Translations under genes and position numbers: made by a program
The notes under the pieces: model-generated
What the model was told of the DNA's origin: nothing
The model's input: only the letters and a program-made list of their open reading frames with translations
Databases searched by the model: none
NCBI GenBank assembly: GCA_045576355.1
Contig: JAZNGG010000043.1
Location: 11,594 to 75,593, forward strand
Length of the DNA stretch: 64,000 nucleotides
Reading direction: 5' to 3'
From: Liminaster sp045576355
GTDB taxonomy: Bacteria; Bacteroidota; Bacteroidia; Bacteroidales; UBA3663
Shown here: piece by piece, positions 1 to 9,385 of the stretch
How positions within the stretch are numbered: the stretch's first letter is position 1
Layout of the letters: each line of letters begins with the position of its first letter

Positions 1-189
1 CTCAAACTCCATCTCTGAGGGAGAGGCTCCCGGACGTGTGGCTACCACCATTGCCGTCTTTACTTTGATCTCAGGATCTTCGAGTTTACTCATCCGATAT
101 GCCGAACGGAGTCCTCCCAAGAGCAAAACGATGATCAAAAACGTGATGAATTTCTTATTATCGAAAGCCCATTTACCAAAGTCGATCAT
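1..189 (-). CDS. RND efflux transporter permease subunit (N-terminal fragment, runs off window)
   Basis: The window holds only the first 63 codons, starting at the ATG read leftward from 189. The fragment has a short cytoplasmic start, one hydrophobic helix (about residues 14-26) and then the periplasmic stretch LEDPEIKVKTAMVVATRPGA, which is characteristic of AcrB/MexB-type RND pumps. Such pumps export drugs, dyes or metals using the proton gradient. Its ATG overlaps the stop of the upstream adaptor gene by 4 nt (ATGA), so the two are translationally coupled and probably form one pump. The rest of the gene, and any TolC-type outer-membrane gene, would lie beyond position 1. Substrate unknown. 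Confidence 0.88.
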   Translation of the reverse strand, partial: MIDFGKWAFDNKKFITFLIIVLLLGGLRSAYRMSKLEDPEIKVKTAMVVATRPGASPSEMEFE

Positions 190-1241
190 AACGCTTTTCC
201 TATTTTATTATTGTCCACTGACAAAGGGTGAACTTCCTGACCCTCTGTCAGACTATGTACACCTGCCGTGATAATTATCTCTCCCTCCTGCAAGCCCGAC
301 AAAACATCTGCACTCCCATCTGTGTGCAGGTTCTCTAAACAGACACTGCGAGAAGTCACACGACCCTGTGAAAGTATCCAGACATAGTCACCATCATCTT
401 TATGAAAAACAGCCCCGGCAGGGATAGTTACAATCTGATTATTGCCTTTGGACAATGCAATATCGACCATTGCTGTCATCCCCACAGAGGGAGGTTCGGA
501 AAGTGTCGATGGAAGCGCCAACCGGACAGCATAGAGTTGATCAGCATTAGCATGAGAAGCAATACTGATGAGCCGAAGAGGAACGGACTGGGAGAGATAA
601 TCAAACATAACTGAAAATGAGAGTATGTCTGCTCGTTGTCTGCGGAGAGAAGCCGGGATATGAATCTCTACCTCGGGCATTGCAGATGAAAGCAAAGTAA
701 TGACAGGCATCCCCGCTCCGATCACAGTCGGAGGATCAAAAAGAGTACGTTTAATTACTCCGTCATAAGGTGCATACAGCCGGGTGTCAGCAAGCTGATT
801 TTTAGCATGCTCATATTTGGCTGTGATTTGTCGAAGTCCATAGCGAGCTTTATCGTAGTCTGCTACTGTTATGACCGAATCAGCATAGAGAGCAAAGGCT
901 CGTTCCGCATCAGCTTTGATGCGGAGATATTCTCCCTCGACGGCTTGTAGTTGTAACTCATAGTCACGTGGATCCATTTGAGCAATGAGTTCTCCCTGGC
1001 GAACTGTTTGCCCCTCCTCGACCATAAGACGATGGAGGGTACCACTCACTTTAAAAGACAAATGCACTTCGTCAGAAGCTATAACACGGGCAGGAAACGA
1101 AAAAGCGATGCCGGATGTGGCAGTACGCACTGTGTCACACTTCACTCTAAAAACACTCTTCTGCTTCGGAGCATTATCCTTACAGCCCGTAACAAGGAGA
1201 AACAATCCGAATAATATTGATCCCAACAGATATTTTCTCAT
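186..1241 (-). CDS. RND efflux periplasmic adaptor lipoprotein (MFP/HlyD family)
   Basis: This 351-residue protein is the periplasmic adaptor joining an inner-membrane RND pump to an outer-membrane channel. It starts with a lipoprotein signal ending in a VTGC lipobox (Cys20), so it should be lipid-anchored. Next come the barrel-sandwich strand around residues 45-80, a helical hairpin (about 85-150, shorter than in AcrA), the returning lipoyl half with RLYAPYDGVIKRT (about 153-165), and the beta-barrel and membrane-proximal domains. It precedes the pump gene with a 4-nt overlap. A TAnnTTTG-type -7 box lies at 1270-1277. No regulator is adjacent. Substrate unknown. Confidence 0.9.
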   Translation of the reverse strand: MRKYLLGSILFGLFLLVTGCKDNAPKQKSVFRVKCDTVRTATSGIAFSFPARVIASDEVHLSFKVSGTLHRLMVEEGQTVRQGELIAQMDPRDYELQLQAVEGEYLRIKADAERAFALYADSVITVADYDKARYGLRQITAKYEHAKNQLADTRLYAPYDGVIKRTLFDPPTVIGAGMPVITLLSSAMPEVEIHIPASLRRQRADILSFSVMFDYLSQSVPLRLISIASHANADQLYAVRLALPSTLSEPPSVGMTAMVDIALSKGNNQIVTIPAGAVFHKDDGDYVWILSQGRVTSRSVCLENLHTDGSADVLSGLQEGEIIITAGVHSLTEGQEVHPLSVDNNKIGKAL

Positions 1242-1460
1242 ATCATTGATGTTATAAAGTTACACTGCGCAAAGTTAATATTATCGCTGTTACTCTATAT
1301 AACAATTCACAAAAAATTTGGTGCAATATGTTCGATAATGTCTATTTTTAATGAGCAAAACAGACTTATAGGACTCTATTTTACATAAGACAAAACATAT
1401 TATAAGCCGAGTTTAAATGCATTCTCCTCCGCTTGTTTCTAAGATTCTCATTAAGTCAAA

Positions 1461-1569
1461 TGCACGACGGCGCCGTGTAACAAACATGACGGCGCCGTGT
1501 GACCTCACACGGTAGCCTGAATAACTTCACACGGCGGCATCGTGCACGTTACACGGCGCCGTCATGCAA
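1461..1569. repeat. Array A of a 22-bp GC-rich palindromic repeat
   Basis: Five copies of a GC-rich unit, core ACGGCGCCGT, stand at a spacing of about 22 bp (cores near 1467, 1489, 1509, 1531 and 1553). The first two read in one orientation and the last three in the other, so the block is one large imperfect palindrome with TGCACGACGG at one end and CCGTCATGCA at the other. It sits in the AT-rich gap between the efflux operon and gpmI. Related arrays lie at 32948-33078 and 62602-62730. There is no coding capacity. Units this short without unique spacers are not CRISPR. Confidence 0.85.
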
Positions 1570-1652
1570 ACCACCTATATAAGAGTTGAACTTTATCTAA
1601 TATAAACACGATGAAATTTATTGTTTGCCCATTTGAGATTTACCTAACAAAA

Positions 1653-1692
1653 AATATGATAAAGTCGCTGATATCAGCGACTTTATCATATT
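1653..1692. terminator. Perfect 40-bp palindrome, likely terminator of gpmI
   Basis: Positions 1653-1672 are the exact reverse complement of 1673-1692, so RNA from either strand folds into a very stable hairpin. It lies about 50 nt past the gpmI stop (minus strand). The flanks are A-rich on the left and T-rich on the right, which fits a rho-independent or bidirectional terminator. Confidence 0.7.
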
Positions 1693-1740
1693 AATCTCTA
1701 AATAGTTAGATTTATTAACAATAATTTTCAATGGTGAAAA

Positions 1741-3270
1741 TTATCCGCAGATGAGGCTCTTTCCGGTCATCTCCTCCGGTTGAGGAATCTCCATGATAGA
1801 GAGAATAGTCGGTGCTACATCAGCGAGTTTACCATTACATACTTTAGCATCCTTTTTGCCGGAAACATAAACCACAGGTACAGGGTTAAGCGAATGAGCA
1901 GTGTTAGGTGTACCATCAGCATTGAGTGCAAAGTCGGCATTACCATGATCTGCAATGATAATCACTTCGTAATCAGCAGCTTTGGCAGCCTCTACGACGT
2001 CATGAAGACAGATATCAATAGTCTCAACAGCTTTTTCGATGGCGCTATAGATGCCTGTGTGTCCCACCATGTCACCATTGGCAAAATTGCAAGCGATAAA
2101 GTCATACTGCTTGGAAGCAATGGCATCGACCAGTTTATCCTTAACGATCAATGCACTCATCTCGGGCTGGAGATCGTAAGTAGCCACTTTAGGAGATGGA
2201 ACGAGTATGCGGCTCTCCCCTTTGAACTCAGCCTCACGACCACCATTGAAGAAGAATGTAACGTGAGCATATTTCTCTGTCTCAGCAATGCGTAATTGAG
2301 TCTTACCAGCCTCACTGATCACCTCACCGAGTGTATTTTGTACATTCTCCTTCGGGAAAAGTATATGAAGCCCCTTGAAGTTGGCATCATAAGGTGTCAT
2401 CGTGCAGAAGTAGAGCGGTAAAGTCTTCATACCCTCTTCAGGCATATCCTGCTGTGTGAGGACCATGGTCAATTCACGAGCACGGTCGTTGCGATAGTTG
2501 AAGAAGATCACAGTATCACCAGGACGGATAGTACCGATGACTTGATCATTCTCGTCAACACGTACGATCGGTTTGATAAATTCGTCTGTTACACCCTCAG
2601 CATAAGAGTCATCGATAGCCTTACCCATGCAAGTGTAATGAACACCTACACCATGGATAAGCTGGTCATAAGCCACTTTGACACGATCCCAGCGTTTGTC
2701 ACGATCCATCGCATAGAAACGACCTATAACAGAGACTACTTTACCGCACCCCACCTCTTTAGTATGCTTGCAGACAGTCTTGACAAAATCCTTACCTGAT
2801 TTTGGATCGGTGTCGCGTCCATCCATAAAACAGTGGATAAAGGTGCGATCATCGAGACCATAAGACTTAGCAACGTCAATCAACTTGGTCAAGTGAGCCA
2901 ATGAGGAGTGAACGCCACCGGTGGAAGTGAGTCCCATGAAGTGGATAGCACCACCCTTACGGGCATTTTCAAAGGCAGCCACGATCTCCGGATTCTTCAT
3001 GATGTCACCGGACTCGCAGCTCATATTTATCTTGACGAGATCCTGATAGACAATGCGTCCTCCACCGATGTTCATGTGTCCTACCTCAGAGTTTCCCATT
3101 TGTCCCTCCGGAAGACCGACATTGAGACCGTCAGTGCGGAGCTGGGCGTGAGGATACTGAGCTAAAAGAGAGTCCCAGTAAGGGGTTGGTGTAGAAGTGA
3201 TAACGTCAGATTTTGTTTGGTCGCCACATCCCCAACCATCGAGGATGAGCAATAATGCTTTCTTAGACAT
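1741..3270 (-). CDS. gpmI: 2,3-bisphosphoglycerate-independent phosphoglycerate mutase
   Basis: This enzyme interconverts 3- and 2-phosphoglycerate in glycolysis and gluconeogenesis through a phosphoserine intermediate and two Mn2+ ions, in the cytoplasm. The 509-residue length is normal for the family. Visible motifs are the metal-binding DGWG at 11-14, the nucleophile in GNSEVGH (Ser61), HCFMDGRDTDP in the middle, and the C-terminal metal ligands in ADHGNAD. It ends in a perfect palindromic terminator. Its start lies 24 nt after the stop of the upstream HD-phosphodiesterase gene, so the two are probably co-transcribed. Confidence 0.97.
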   Translation of the reverse strand: MSKKALLLILDGWGCGDQTKSDVITSTPTPYWDSLLAQYPHAQLRTDGLNVGLPEGQMGNSEVGHMNIGGGRIVYQDLVKINMSCESGDIMKNPEIVAAFENARKGGAIHFMGLTSTGGVHSSLAHLTKLIDVAKSYGLDDRTFIHCFMDGRDTDPKSGKDFVKTVCKHTKEVGCGKVVSVIGRFYAMDRDKRWDRVKVAYDQLIHGVGVHYTCMGKAIDDSYAEGVTDEFIKPIVRVDENDQVIGTIRPGDTVIFFNYRNDRARELTMVLTQQDMPEEGMKTLPLYFCTMTPYDANFKGLHILFPKENVQNTLGEVISEAGKTQLRIAETEKYAHVTFFFNGGREAEFKGESRILVPSPKVATYDLQPEMSALIVKDKLVDAIASKQYDFIACNFANGDMVGHTGIYSAIEKAVETIDICLHDVVEAAKAADYEVIIIADHGNADFALNADGTPNTAHSLNPVPVVYVSGKKDAKVCNGKLADVAPTILSIMEIPQPEEMTGKSLICG

Positions 3271-3294
3271 AGTTTTGTTATAATAATTATAGGG

Positions 3295-5337
3295 TTATTT
3301 TTTCTTGTTTTCCTGCTTTTTTAATTCGGGATATGCCACTCTGGAATGATAGACCGATTGCAGATATTCGGCAAAGGCAGCCTTAATTTCCTCAACATCT
3401 CTAAATGTCAATTTTGTCTCCTTAAATCTGCCGGTTGCCACCAGATCGTTGATAATATTATTGACCAGTTTACTGAGTGACTCCTCACTATAGTCTTTCA
3501 TGCTCTTAGAGGCAGCCTCTACGCAGTCACCCATCATCAATAATGCCTGTTCTCGAGTCTGAGGATCGGGTCCATCATAGGCAAACAAGGAGGGATCAGC
3601 CTTTTCACCCGGATGTTCGTTACACCAAGTGTTATAGAAGAATTTCATAAGACTTGTGCCATGATGAGTCTTTATAAAAGCAACGATTTCTTTCGGAAGA
3701 TTGTTTTTCTCGGCAAGACGGACACCCTCTGTGACATGATGACGGATGTACTCTACACTTTTCTCTGTCGGGAGATTATCGTGCGGATTGATGCCATGCT
3801 GATTTTCTGTGTAATAAGAGGGATTCCAAAGTTTTCCAATGTCATGATAGAGAGCTCCTGTACGAACCAATTGAGCATTGGCTCCGATCCTCTTGGCTGC
3901 AAAAGCCGTAAGATTGCTCACCTGCATGGAATGCTGGAAAGTGCCCGGAGCCTCTGTGGAGAGACGGAGAAGTAAACCTTTATTAAGATTGCACAATTCT
4001 ACCAATGTAACACCGGACATGAAACCGAAAACTTTCTCCAATCCGAAGATGATCAGATAAGTGAGCAGCAACATGAGGGAGTTAAGGAGGAAAAGGAAAT
4101 AAGTAAACCAAGAAAGGTTACTTAATGTTCCCTCGTTGGCAAGGGTGAAAATAGTATAAATGATGCTATAGGTAAGGAATGAGAAGATGGTGACACGCAT
4201 AAGTTGTGAACGCTCTGTCAAACCATCTTTCAGATTAAAGATGATCACCATGCCGAGAGCAATCTGCAAAATGAGATACTCATATTGAGATGGTGCCATA
4301 AACGAACAAAGTATCACCATGACAACATGTGTGAAAAAAGCCGTGCGCGACCCATGAAATGTGCAAAGTACAATCGTAACTATACCTATCGGGACAGCAT
4401 AAGCACCATTGACATAAACAGAAGAAACAAATGAGGTGAGCACCACCATCAATACCACCAGAAACATCGCTACCTGTGTCTCATGTTGAGAACTGAAAAA
4501 CCAGGGTCGATAGAGAAAAAGAAACATCAATATTGCTCCCAAGAAGAAACTAACTAATAATGACTGACCAACGATCATATTAATCTCATCTCCTCCGAAA
4601 GCGCGCCGTTTCAACTGGGCAATCTTATAAGAATTAAGCATATCGGCTGTCTCCGGTGTAACAATTTCTCCACGATCAATGATACGACTATCAGCTTGCA
4701 ATATGCCGGTAGTCAATGAGATGCTCTGCATCATGGCAGAAATCTCTTTTTGCGTCGCGATGGTGTCCAAATCAAGATTGACAGAGAGATAACGACTGAT
4801 GTCAAATGATTTCAGTATTTGTGGAGAGACAGTTGCTGCATTAGCTCCATTGAGTATGTATTCATAAGCATCACGGATCGTCATCAGATCAGATATAGAA
4901 GCCTTCCTGCCTCGGTTTTCGGCAGTTTGTATCCAAATATACTGTTGACCGTCATTGTTTAATGTATCCCGATCTTGATTGCTCAAGATACCCTGCTGAT
5001 AGATGACCGAAAGACTATTGCGTAAATACTCATATTCTTTAGTATTTAATCTTCCTTTTTTCTTTAGATTTTTCTCCAGTTGTTCAAGTTGTCCTGTACC
5101 TACCCAATTTCTCAAAGTAAAATGTGGTATAACACATCTTTTCACACTATCCTGCATTGCATTGACCATCGAGTCGTTTCGATAGATCGGAATGTCATAA
5201 GGGGCTGTCAACAAACCATATCTCCAGGGTTTGCCAACCTCGTACTCATAACGAAATACGTCATTATGAGGAAAAAAGTAAGTAACAAGAAACGCTGCAA
5301 TAATGAAATAAAGCGTTCTGAAGATGATCTTTTTCAT
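3295..5337 (-). CDS. 7TM-HD (PgpH-like) cyclic-di-AMP phosphodiesterase candidate
   Basis: The 680-residue protein has the layout of PgpH: an N-terminal membrane helix, an extracytoplasmic 7TMR-HDED domain (about residues 35-260), a block of about seven membrane helices (about 265-460) and a cytoplasmic HD domain with HDIGK near residue 497 followed by NPHDNLP and ADPSLFAYDGP. In studied bacteria these proteins hydrolyse c-di-AMP, which controls potassium and osmotic balance. That role here rests on family membership. It is the first gene of a likely two-gene unit with gpmI. Confidence 0.88.
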   Translation of the reverse strand: MKKIIFRTLYFIIAAFLVTYFFPHNDVFRYEYEVGKPWRYGLLTAPYDIPIYRNDSMVNAMQDSVKRCVIPHFTLRNWVGTGQLEQLEKNLKKKGRLNTKEYEYLRNSLSVIYQQGILSNQDRDTLNNDGQQYIWIQTAENRGRKASISDLMTIRDAYEYILNGANAATVSPQILKSFDISRYLSVNLDLDTIATQKEISAMMQSISLTTGILQADSRIIDRGEIVTPETADMLNSYKIAQLKRRAFGGDEINMIVGQSLLVSFFLGAILMFLFLYRPWFFSSQHETQVAMFLVVLMVVLTSFVSSVYVNGAYAVPIGIVTIVLCTFHGSRTAFFTHVVMVILCSFMAPSQYEYLILQIALGMVIIFNLKDGLTERSQLMRVTIFSFLTYSIIYTIFTLANEGTLSNLSWFTYFLFLLNSLMLLLTYLIIFGLEKVFGFMSGVTLVELCNLNKGLLLRLSTEAPGTFQHSMQVSNLTAFAAKRIGANAQLVRTGALYHDIGKLWNPSYYTENQHGINPHDNLPTEKSVEYIRHHVTEGVRLAEKNNLPKEIVAFIKTHHGTSLMKFFYNTWCNEHPGEKADPSLFAYDGPDPQTREQALLMMGDCVEAASKSMKDYSEESLSKLVNNIINDLVATGRFKETKLTFRDVEEIKAAFAEYLQSVYHSRVAYPELKKQENKKK

Positions 5338-5470
5338 ACTATCTACTTATATTTTCACCGCTTATCAATTTTCTGTTTTAAGAGAATTGACAACACCTCA
5401 CCAAATATGCTGCGAAATTACAGCAAATCAAAGAGAAAAACAAGAAAAATAAGTTCTATTGGAGAAAAAT

Positions 5471-5510
5471 AACAAAAAAACGGTAGCATCCGCATTTGCA
5501 GATACTACCG
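5471..5510 (-). terminator. Rho-independent terminator of rplS
   Basis: On the minus strand a 10-bp stem (5501-5510 with 5481-5490, one G-U pair) is followed by seven T residues, about 25 nt past the rplS stop. Confidence 0.8.
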
Positions 5511-5533
5511 ATGTTTCTTGTGTCAAAAACAAA

Positions 5534-5893
5534 TTACTTTGCAATGTTAACACGTTTTTCTTTGATGCGAGCAGCCTTACCTGTAAGTTTACGGAGGTAA
5601 TAAAGACGAGCACGACGCACTTTACCATACTTGTTAATGGTGATGCTGTCAATGAAAGGCGACTCAATGGGGAAGATACGCTCAACACCTACGCCATCAG
5701 CAATCTTGCGCACGGTGAAACGTTTCTTAGTACCATGACCCGAAATACGGATAACTACGCCTCGGTACTGCTGGACACGCTCCTTGTTACCCTCTTTAAT
5801 TCTGTAGGCAACTGTGATGGTGTCACCGCTGTTGAATGAAGGAAACTCTTTGCCAGTAGCAAAAGCCTCTTCTGCAATTTTAATTAAATCCAT
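5534..5893 (-). CDS. rplS: 50S ribosomal protein L19
   Basis: L19 (bL19) sits at the interface of the ribosomal subunits. The 119-residue protein begins MDLIKIAEEAFATGKEFPSF, contains the typical GDTITVAYRIKEGNKERVQQ and YRGVVIRISG stretches, and ends KAARIKEKR. The frame stays open upstream to 5941, but the ATG at 5893 gives the family's normal length and N-terminus. It appears monocistronic, with a promoter at 5994-6025, a leader of about 90 nt and a terminator just downstream. Confidence 0.97.
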   Translation of the reverse strand: MDLIKIAEEAFATGKEFPSFNSGDTITVAYRIKEGNKERVQQYRGVVIRISGHGTKKRFTVRKIADGVGVERIFPIESPFIDSITINKYGKVRRARLYYLRKLTGKAARIKEKRVNIAK

Positions 5894-5993
5894 TGTTGTA
5901 CAACAGTTTAAAATGTTAATAATCTCCACGGCAACATACACAAGTAGCGTTCCTTGCCATCGGTTACGCGTGGTCGCTCATTTTAAGCGGCTG

Positions 5994-6025
5994 CAAAGGT
6001 CGTGATTTTGTCTGAATTACACAAC
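5994..6025 (-). promoter_or_regulatory. Putative promoter of rplS
   Basis: Read on the minus strand: GTTG at 6025-6022 and TTTG at 5997-5994, with the 28-nt offset expected for the Bacteroidetes -33/-7 promoter. The TA of the -7 box is not conserved. The predicted transcript has a leader of about 90 nt. Confidence 0.45.
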
Positions 6026-6143
6026 TTTTATTCCAAATATTTTAATATAATCCGGTGTTTTCGACTAATTAAGGCTAAAAGAAATGAGAAAGTCATATCC
6101 ATCGGTCATAGTTAAAATAACCAGCTAACGCCAACAGCCTATA

Positions 6144-7487
6144 TTAATTTCCCTGTCTGTTATGATGTGTATTACGCCCTCTCGAATGGTTTCTACCTTT
6201 TGCGGAACCTTTAGGAGAGTTTTTACCTCCTCTCCTATTATAATGACGTTTTTTTGCAGATCGATTGTCATGAAGAGTTACTTCCGGCTCTATACATCCA
6301 CCGAGGGACTCCGGGACAATGATACGCTCCAAACGTTTTTGGAGAAAATGTTCTAACTGGGCAAACTTATGAAGTTCTAATCTATTATCAGCAGAGATCA
6401 TAGTCACTGACTCTCCGTCAGCATCTGCTCGAGCAGTACGACCGACACGATGCACATAGTCCTCATGATCACGAGGCAAGTCATAATTGATCACCAACTG
6501 TATGCCAGAAATATCGATGCCACGACTCACTATATCTGTTGCCACAAGCACATTGATGCGTCCTGCTTTAAATTTATTCATTACCTCTTCTCTGTCAGCT
6601 TGTTCGAGATCACTATGCATCTCTCCAACATTGAAGCCCTTCTTTTTAAGTTCTCTTGCCAAGGCATGAACATGAATCTTTTTAGAGACAAAGACAACTA
6701 CTCTCTTGGCAGTATCATCGAGCAATTCCTGTTTGACAAAGCCATCAGGATCTCCTCCATAAAACTGACGTAAGACACGCACCACCATCGGTACTTTCTG
6801 AGCTTCATGACAGATACATGCTTGTTGACGTATTTTGTCTGCCGGACGAGAAACAGCTATCTTTACAATGACCGGCTTATACATGATGGCTTCTGCCAGT
6901 TTCTGAGTCTTAGCAGGCATGGTGGCAGAATAAAGAATCTTTTGACAATTATCCGGCAGCGCTTTGGCAATGGTCATAATATCATCATAAAAACCCATAT
7001 CAAGCATTCGGTCTGCCTCATCTAATATAAAGTATGAGACTCGTGAGAGATCGACATAACCCAAATTAAGATGCGAAAGAAGTCTGCCGGGTGTAGCTAT
7101 CACCACATCTGCGCCTTGAGTAAGTCCTCGTTTTTGTAATTCGAAATCCTTACCCTCTCCTCCACCATAAACAGGAACACTTGACGCATCCACAAAGTAA
7201 GAAAATCCTTGCATCTGTTGATCGATCTGTTGGGCTAACTCTCGTGTAGGAGCCATGACAATGCAGTTGATGGCATCCTCTGGATGACGATATCTATTGA
7301 GATTACTCAAAATGGGTAGTAAATAAGCAGCAGTCTTACCTGTACCGGTCTGAGCAACAGCAATTACATCATATCCCTCCAAAACCGGTGGTATAGCTTT
7401 TTCCTGTACCGGTGTGCATTCGCTATAATTCATATACTCCAATGCTTCGAGTACCTGTTCATCTAAATCTAATTCTGTAAATTTCAT
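6144..7487 (-). CDS. DEAD-box ATP-dependent RNA helicase (RhlE-like)
   Basis: The 447-residue protein carries the full DEAD-box set: Q motif (CTPVQEKAIPPVL, residues 20-32), Walker A AQTGTGKT (about 45-52), PTRELAQQ, TPGR, DEAD, SAT, and in the second RecA domain ATDIVSRGID and HRVGRTAR. The tail after about residue 390 is basic and rich in Gly, Arg, Asn and His, as in RhlE-type helicases that remodel rRNA or mRNA. About 250 nt separate it from each neighbour, so it is probably transcribed alone. Confidence 0.93.
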   Translation of the reverse strand: MKFTELDLDEQVLEALEYMNYSECTPVQEKAIPPVLEGYDVIAVAQTGTGKTAAYLLPILSNLNRYRHPEDAINCIVMAPTRELAQQIDQQMQGFSYFVDASSVPVYGGGEGKDFELQKRGLTQGADVVIATPGRLLSHLNLGYVDLSRVSYFILDEADRMLDMGFYDDIMTIAKALPDNCQKILYSATMPAKTQKLAEAIMYKPVIVKIAVSRPADKIRQQACICHEAQKVPMVVRVLRQFYGGDPDGFVKQELLDDTAKRVVVFVSKKIHVHALARELKKKGFNVGEMHSDLEQADREEVMNKFKAGRINVLVATDIVSRGIDISGIQLVINYDLPRDHEDYVHRVGRTARADADGESVTMISADNRLELHKFAQLEHFLQKRLERIIVPESLGGCIEPEVTLHDNRSAKKRHYNRRGGKNSPKGSAKGRNHSRGRNTHHNRQGN

Positions 7488-7630
7488 TTATATCTGTTTC
7501 TCAATACTATATAATAAAATTAGAAATACACTTTAAAATAACAAATCTATAATATTGATTCATATACATTTTCATTCAGCAAAGGTAGGCCTTTTTATTA
7601 AAACAGCCAAATCTATATCCTTATATAAAT

Positions 7631-7664
7631 CTAAAGAGATTATGACAAAGCACAATCTCTTTAG
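7631..7664. terminator. Hairpin after the DUF5723 gene
   Basis: A perfect 11-bp inverted repeat (7631-7641 with 7654-7664, 12-nt loop) lies about 65 nt past the stop of the minus-strand gene at 7728-9158. It has a run of A on its right side but only a weak T tract in the minus-strand direction, so it is a possible terminator. Confidence 0.5.
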
Positions 7665-7727
7665 AAAAAAATATTTTACTCAGTATGTTATCTGATAAAT
7701 AATCAGTATAAAATATTTAAAATAATA

Positions 7728-9158
7728 TTATTTCTTTTCCTTCTCTTTTCTACCAAACTCAACATTGACACCTACTATAAAGTCATTACCAATTTTATCG
7801 AGAGGTATCATATTATCTGTAAATCCACCCATATAGAGGCAATCAGAACCTGCAAAAATATTAAGACCTAAGAGATGGAGATTCAAAAATGCTCCTAAAG
7901 TTGTACCATAATCTGAAGCTGATCCGGAAACAGCAAAGTCAATCAGACGGCAAGGTGCATAACTCACTGTGGCACGTCCCTCAGTATAACCAAAATAATC
8001 TGAGAATCGCTGACTATAAAGTAATCCGAAAGCTAACTTATCATAAATCGGTAAACGATATTCCACACCCACCGTTGCTGTTGCAGCCAAACTCTCTTTT
8101 TTGGTATATGTACCTTGAGAAGGAATAAACTTATAAAGATCTTCCAAATCACTTTGGATTTCATCCCATTGATCCTTCAACTTACCTGCATTTTCAGGAG
8201 TGATGTTTTGGAATCCATTGAAATAGAAAGAACGATCATAAGCCGTTGCTTTAGCAACATCGAGCCAATTGATAAAACCCCAATCTGTAATGGCTGCAGA
8301 AACAGTCAGACCGGGTACAAGATCTTTCATGTCATAGACAGCTCCCAAATCAAGAGCAAGACCGAAACCATTGAATTTTGCCGAAGCATCATAACCTGCC
8401 ATATAACCTTCTCTATCTTTTTCAAACTCTCCACCGGCAGCAGCTTCCATGTAACCATCCAATTTGATGTCCCATACACCAACATTACCATTTATAATAT
8501 CATCCATGCCTGCATGAGAATTACCATACTGCGCCTTTAATGTCTCAATATTGGCTTTAGCATAAGCAATACCTCCTAATAATTTTACCTTACCACCGAC
8601 ACGAAGATTATCATTGATAGGACGAGAGTAACCCAAAGCAATCTCAGCATAACTGCGTGCTCCCACTTCCGAATTGGAAATATTATAAGATGTATTATCA
8701 TGTTGTGCACCATCTTTCATAAAGGCAAAAAGATCTCGGGGAATACCTAAATGAAAATTTGTACGCAAATTTAGTTCTAACGTACCATATCCTTTACCCA
8801 TGTGAAAGCCTGCAGAAAAGAGAGTCATATCCAAATTGAATCCCAATTTACTATGATCTTCCAAACCATTTAAAAAACTGGTGCGATCAATGCTTTGATC
8901 AAAAAATGTAGTCTCCTTACCATTCTCATTTTCAAAAATAAATTTATCCAAACTTGTATTACTGAAAGCACTAATACCCATGTTTGAGACAACAGGAACA
9001 GAAATATAATTTTTCTGATTTCCGTAGGCAGGATTAACCTGATGACGATACAAATAATTTTCACTAGACAAAGCTGACCGTAAACCCTGAGCTTGTAATG
9101 CGACAGAGAAAATACTTAATGTGGCCAAAAGTATGGCTAATCTTTTTGTGTGTTTCAT
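7728..9158 (-). CDS. DUF5723 family outer-membrane protein
   Basis: A 476-residue protein with a Sec signal peptide (cleavage likely after LQAQG, about residue 25). The remainder is rich in alternating beta strands with aromatic ends, with phrases such as QVNPAYGNQKNYISVP and VGVEYRLPIYDKLAFGLLYS, as in the Bacteroidetes family DUF5723. These are predicted outer-membrane beta-barrels of unknown function. It ends in the charged tail GRKEKEKK. A perfect -7 box (TATCTTTG) lies about 60 nt upstream on the minus strand. No partner gene suggests a specific role. Confidence 0.8.
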   Translation of the reverse strand: MKHTKRLAILLATLSIFSVALQAQGLRSALSSENYLYRHQVNPAYGNQKNYISVPVVSNMGISAFSNTSLDKFIFENENGKETTFFDQSIDRTSFLNGLEDHSKLGFNLDMTLFSAGFHMGKGYGTLELNLRTNFHLGIPRDLFAFMKDGAQHDNTSYNISNSEVGARSYAEIALGYSRPINDNLRVGGKVKLLGGIAYAKANIETLKAQYGNSHAGMDDIINGNVGVWDIKLDGYMEAAAGGEFEKDREGYMAGYDASAKFNGFGLALDLGAVYDMKDLVPGLTVSAAITDWGFINWLDVAKATAYDRSFYFNGFQNITPENAGKLKDQWDEIQSDLEDLYKFIPSQGTYTKKESLAATATVGVEYRLPIYDKLAFGLLYSQRFSDYFGYTEGRATVSYAPCRLIDFAVSGSASDYGTTLGAFLNLHLLGLNIFAGSDCLYMGGFTDNMIPLDKIGNDFIVGVNVEFGRKEKEKK

Positions 9159-9385
9159 AATAATTATGTATTAAATTAGCTTATCAACTATTTTAGTATT
9201 ACTTCACAAAATCGTGACAAAGATAAACATTTATTTAGAAAATGCTTTATACTTGCCTATAAAAATAAAATATATTTACTTTATTGAGAAATTTCAGCTA
9301 AAATAGGATGTTTCAAATAAAATAAACAATTGATAATAAATAGTGTTAGAATAATATAATCAATCAATAAATAACATAAGATTAT

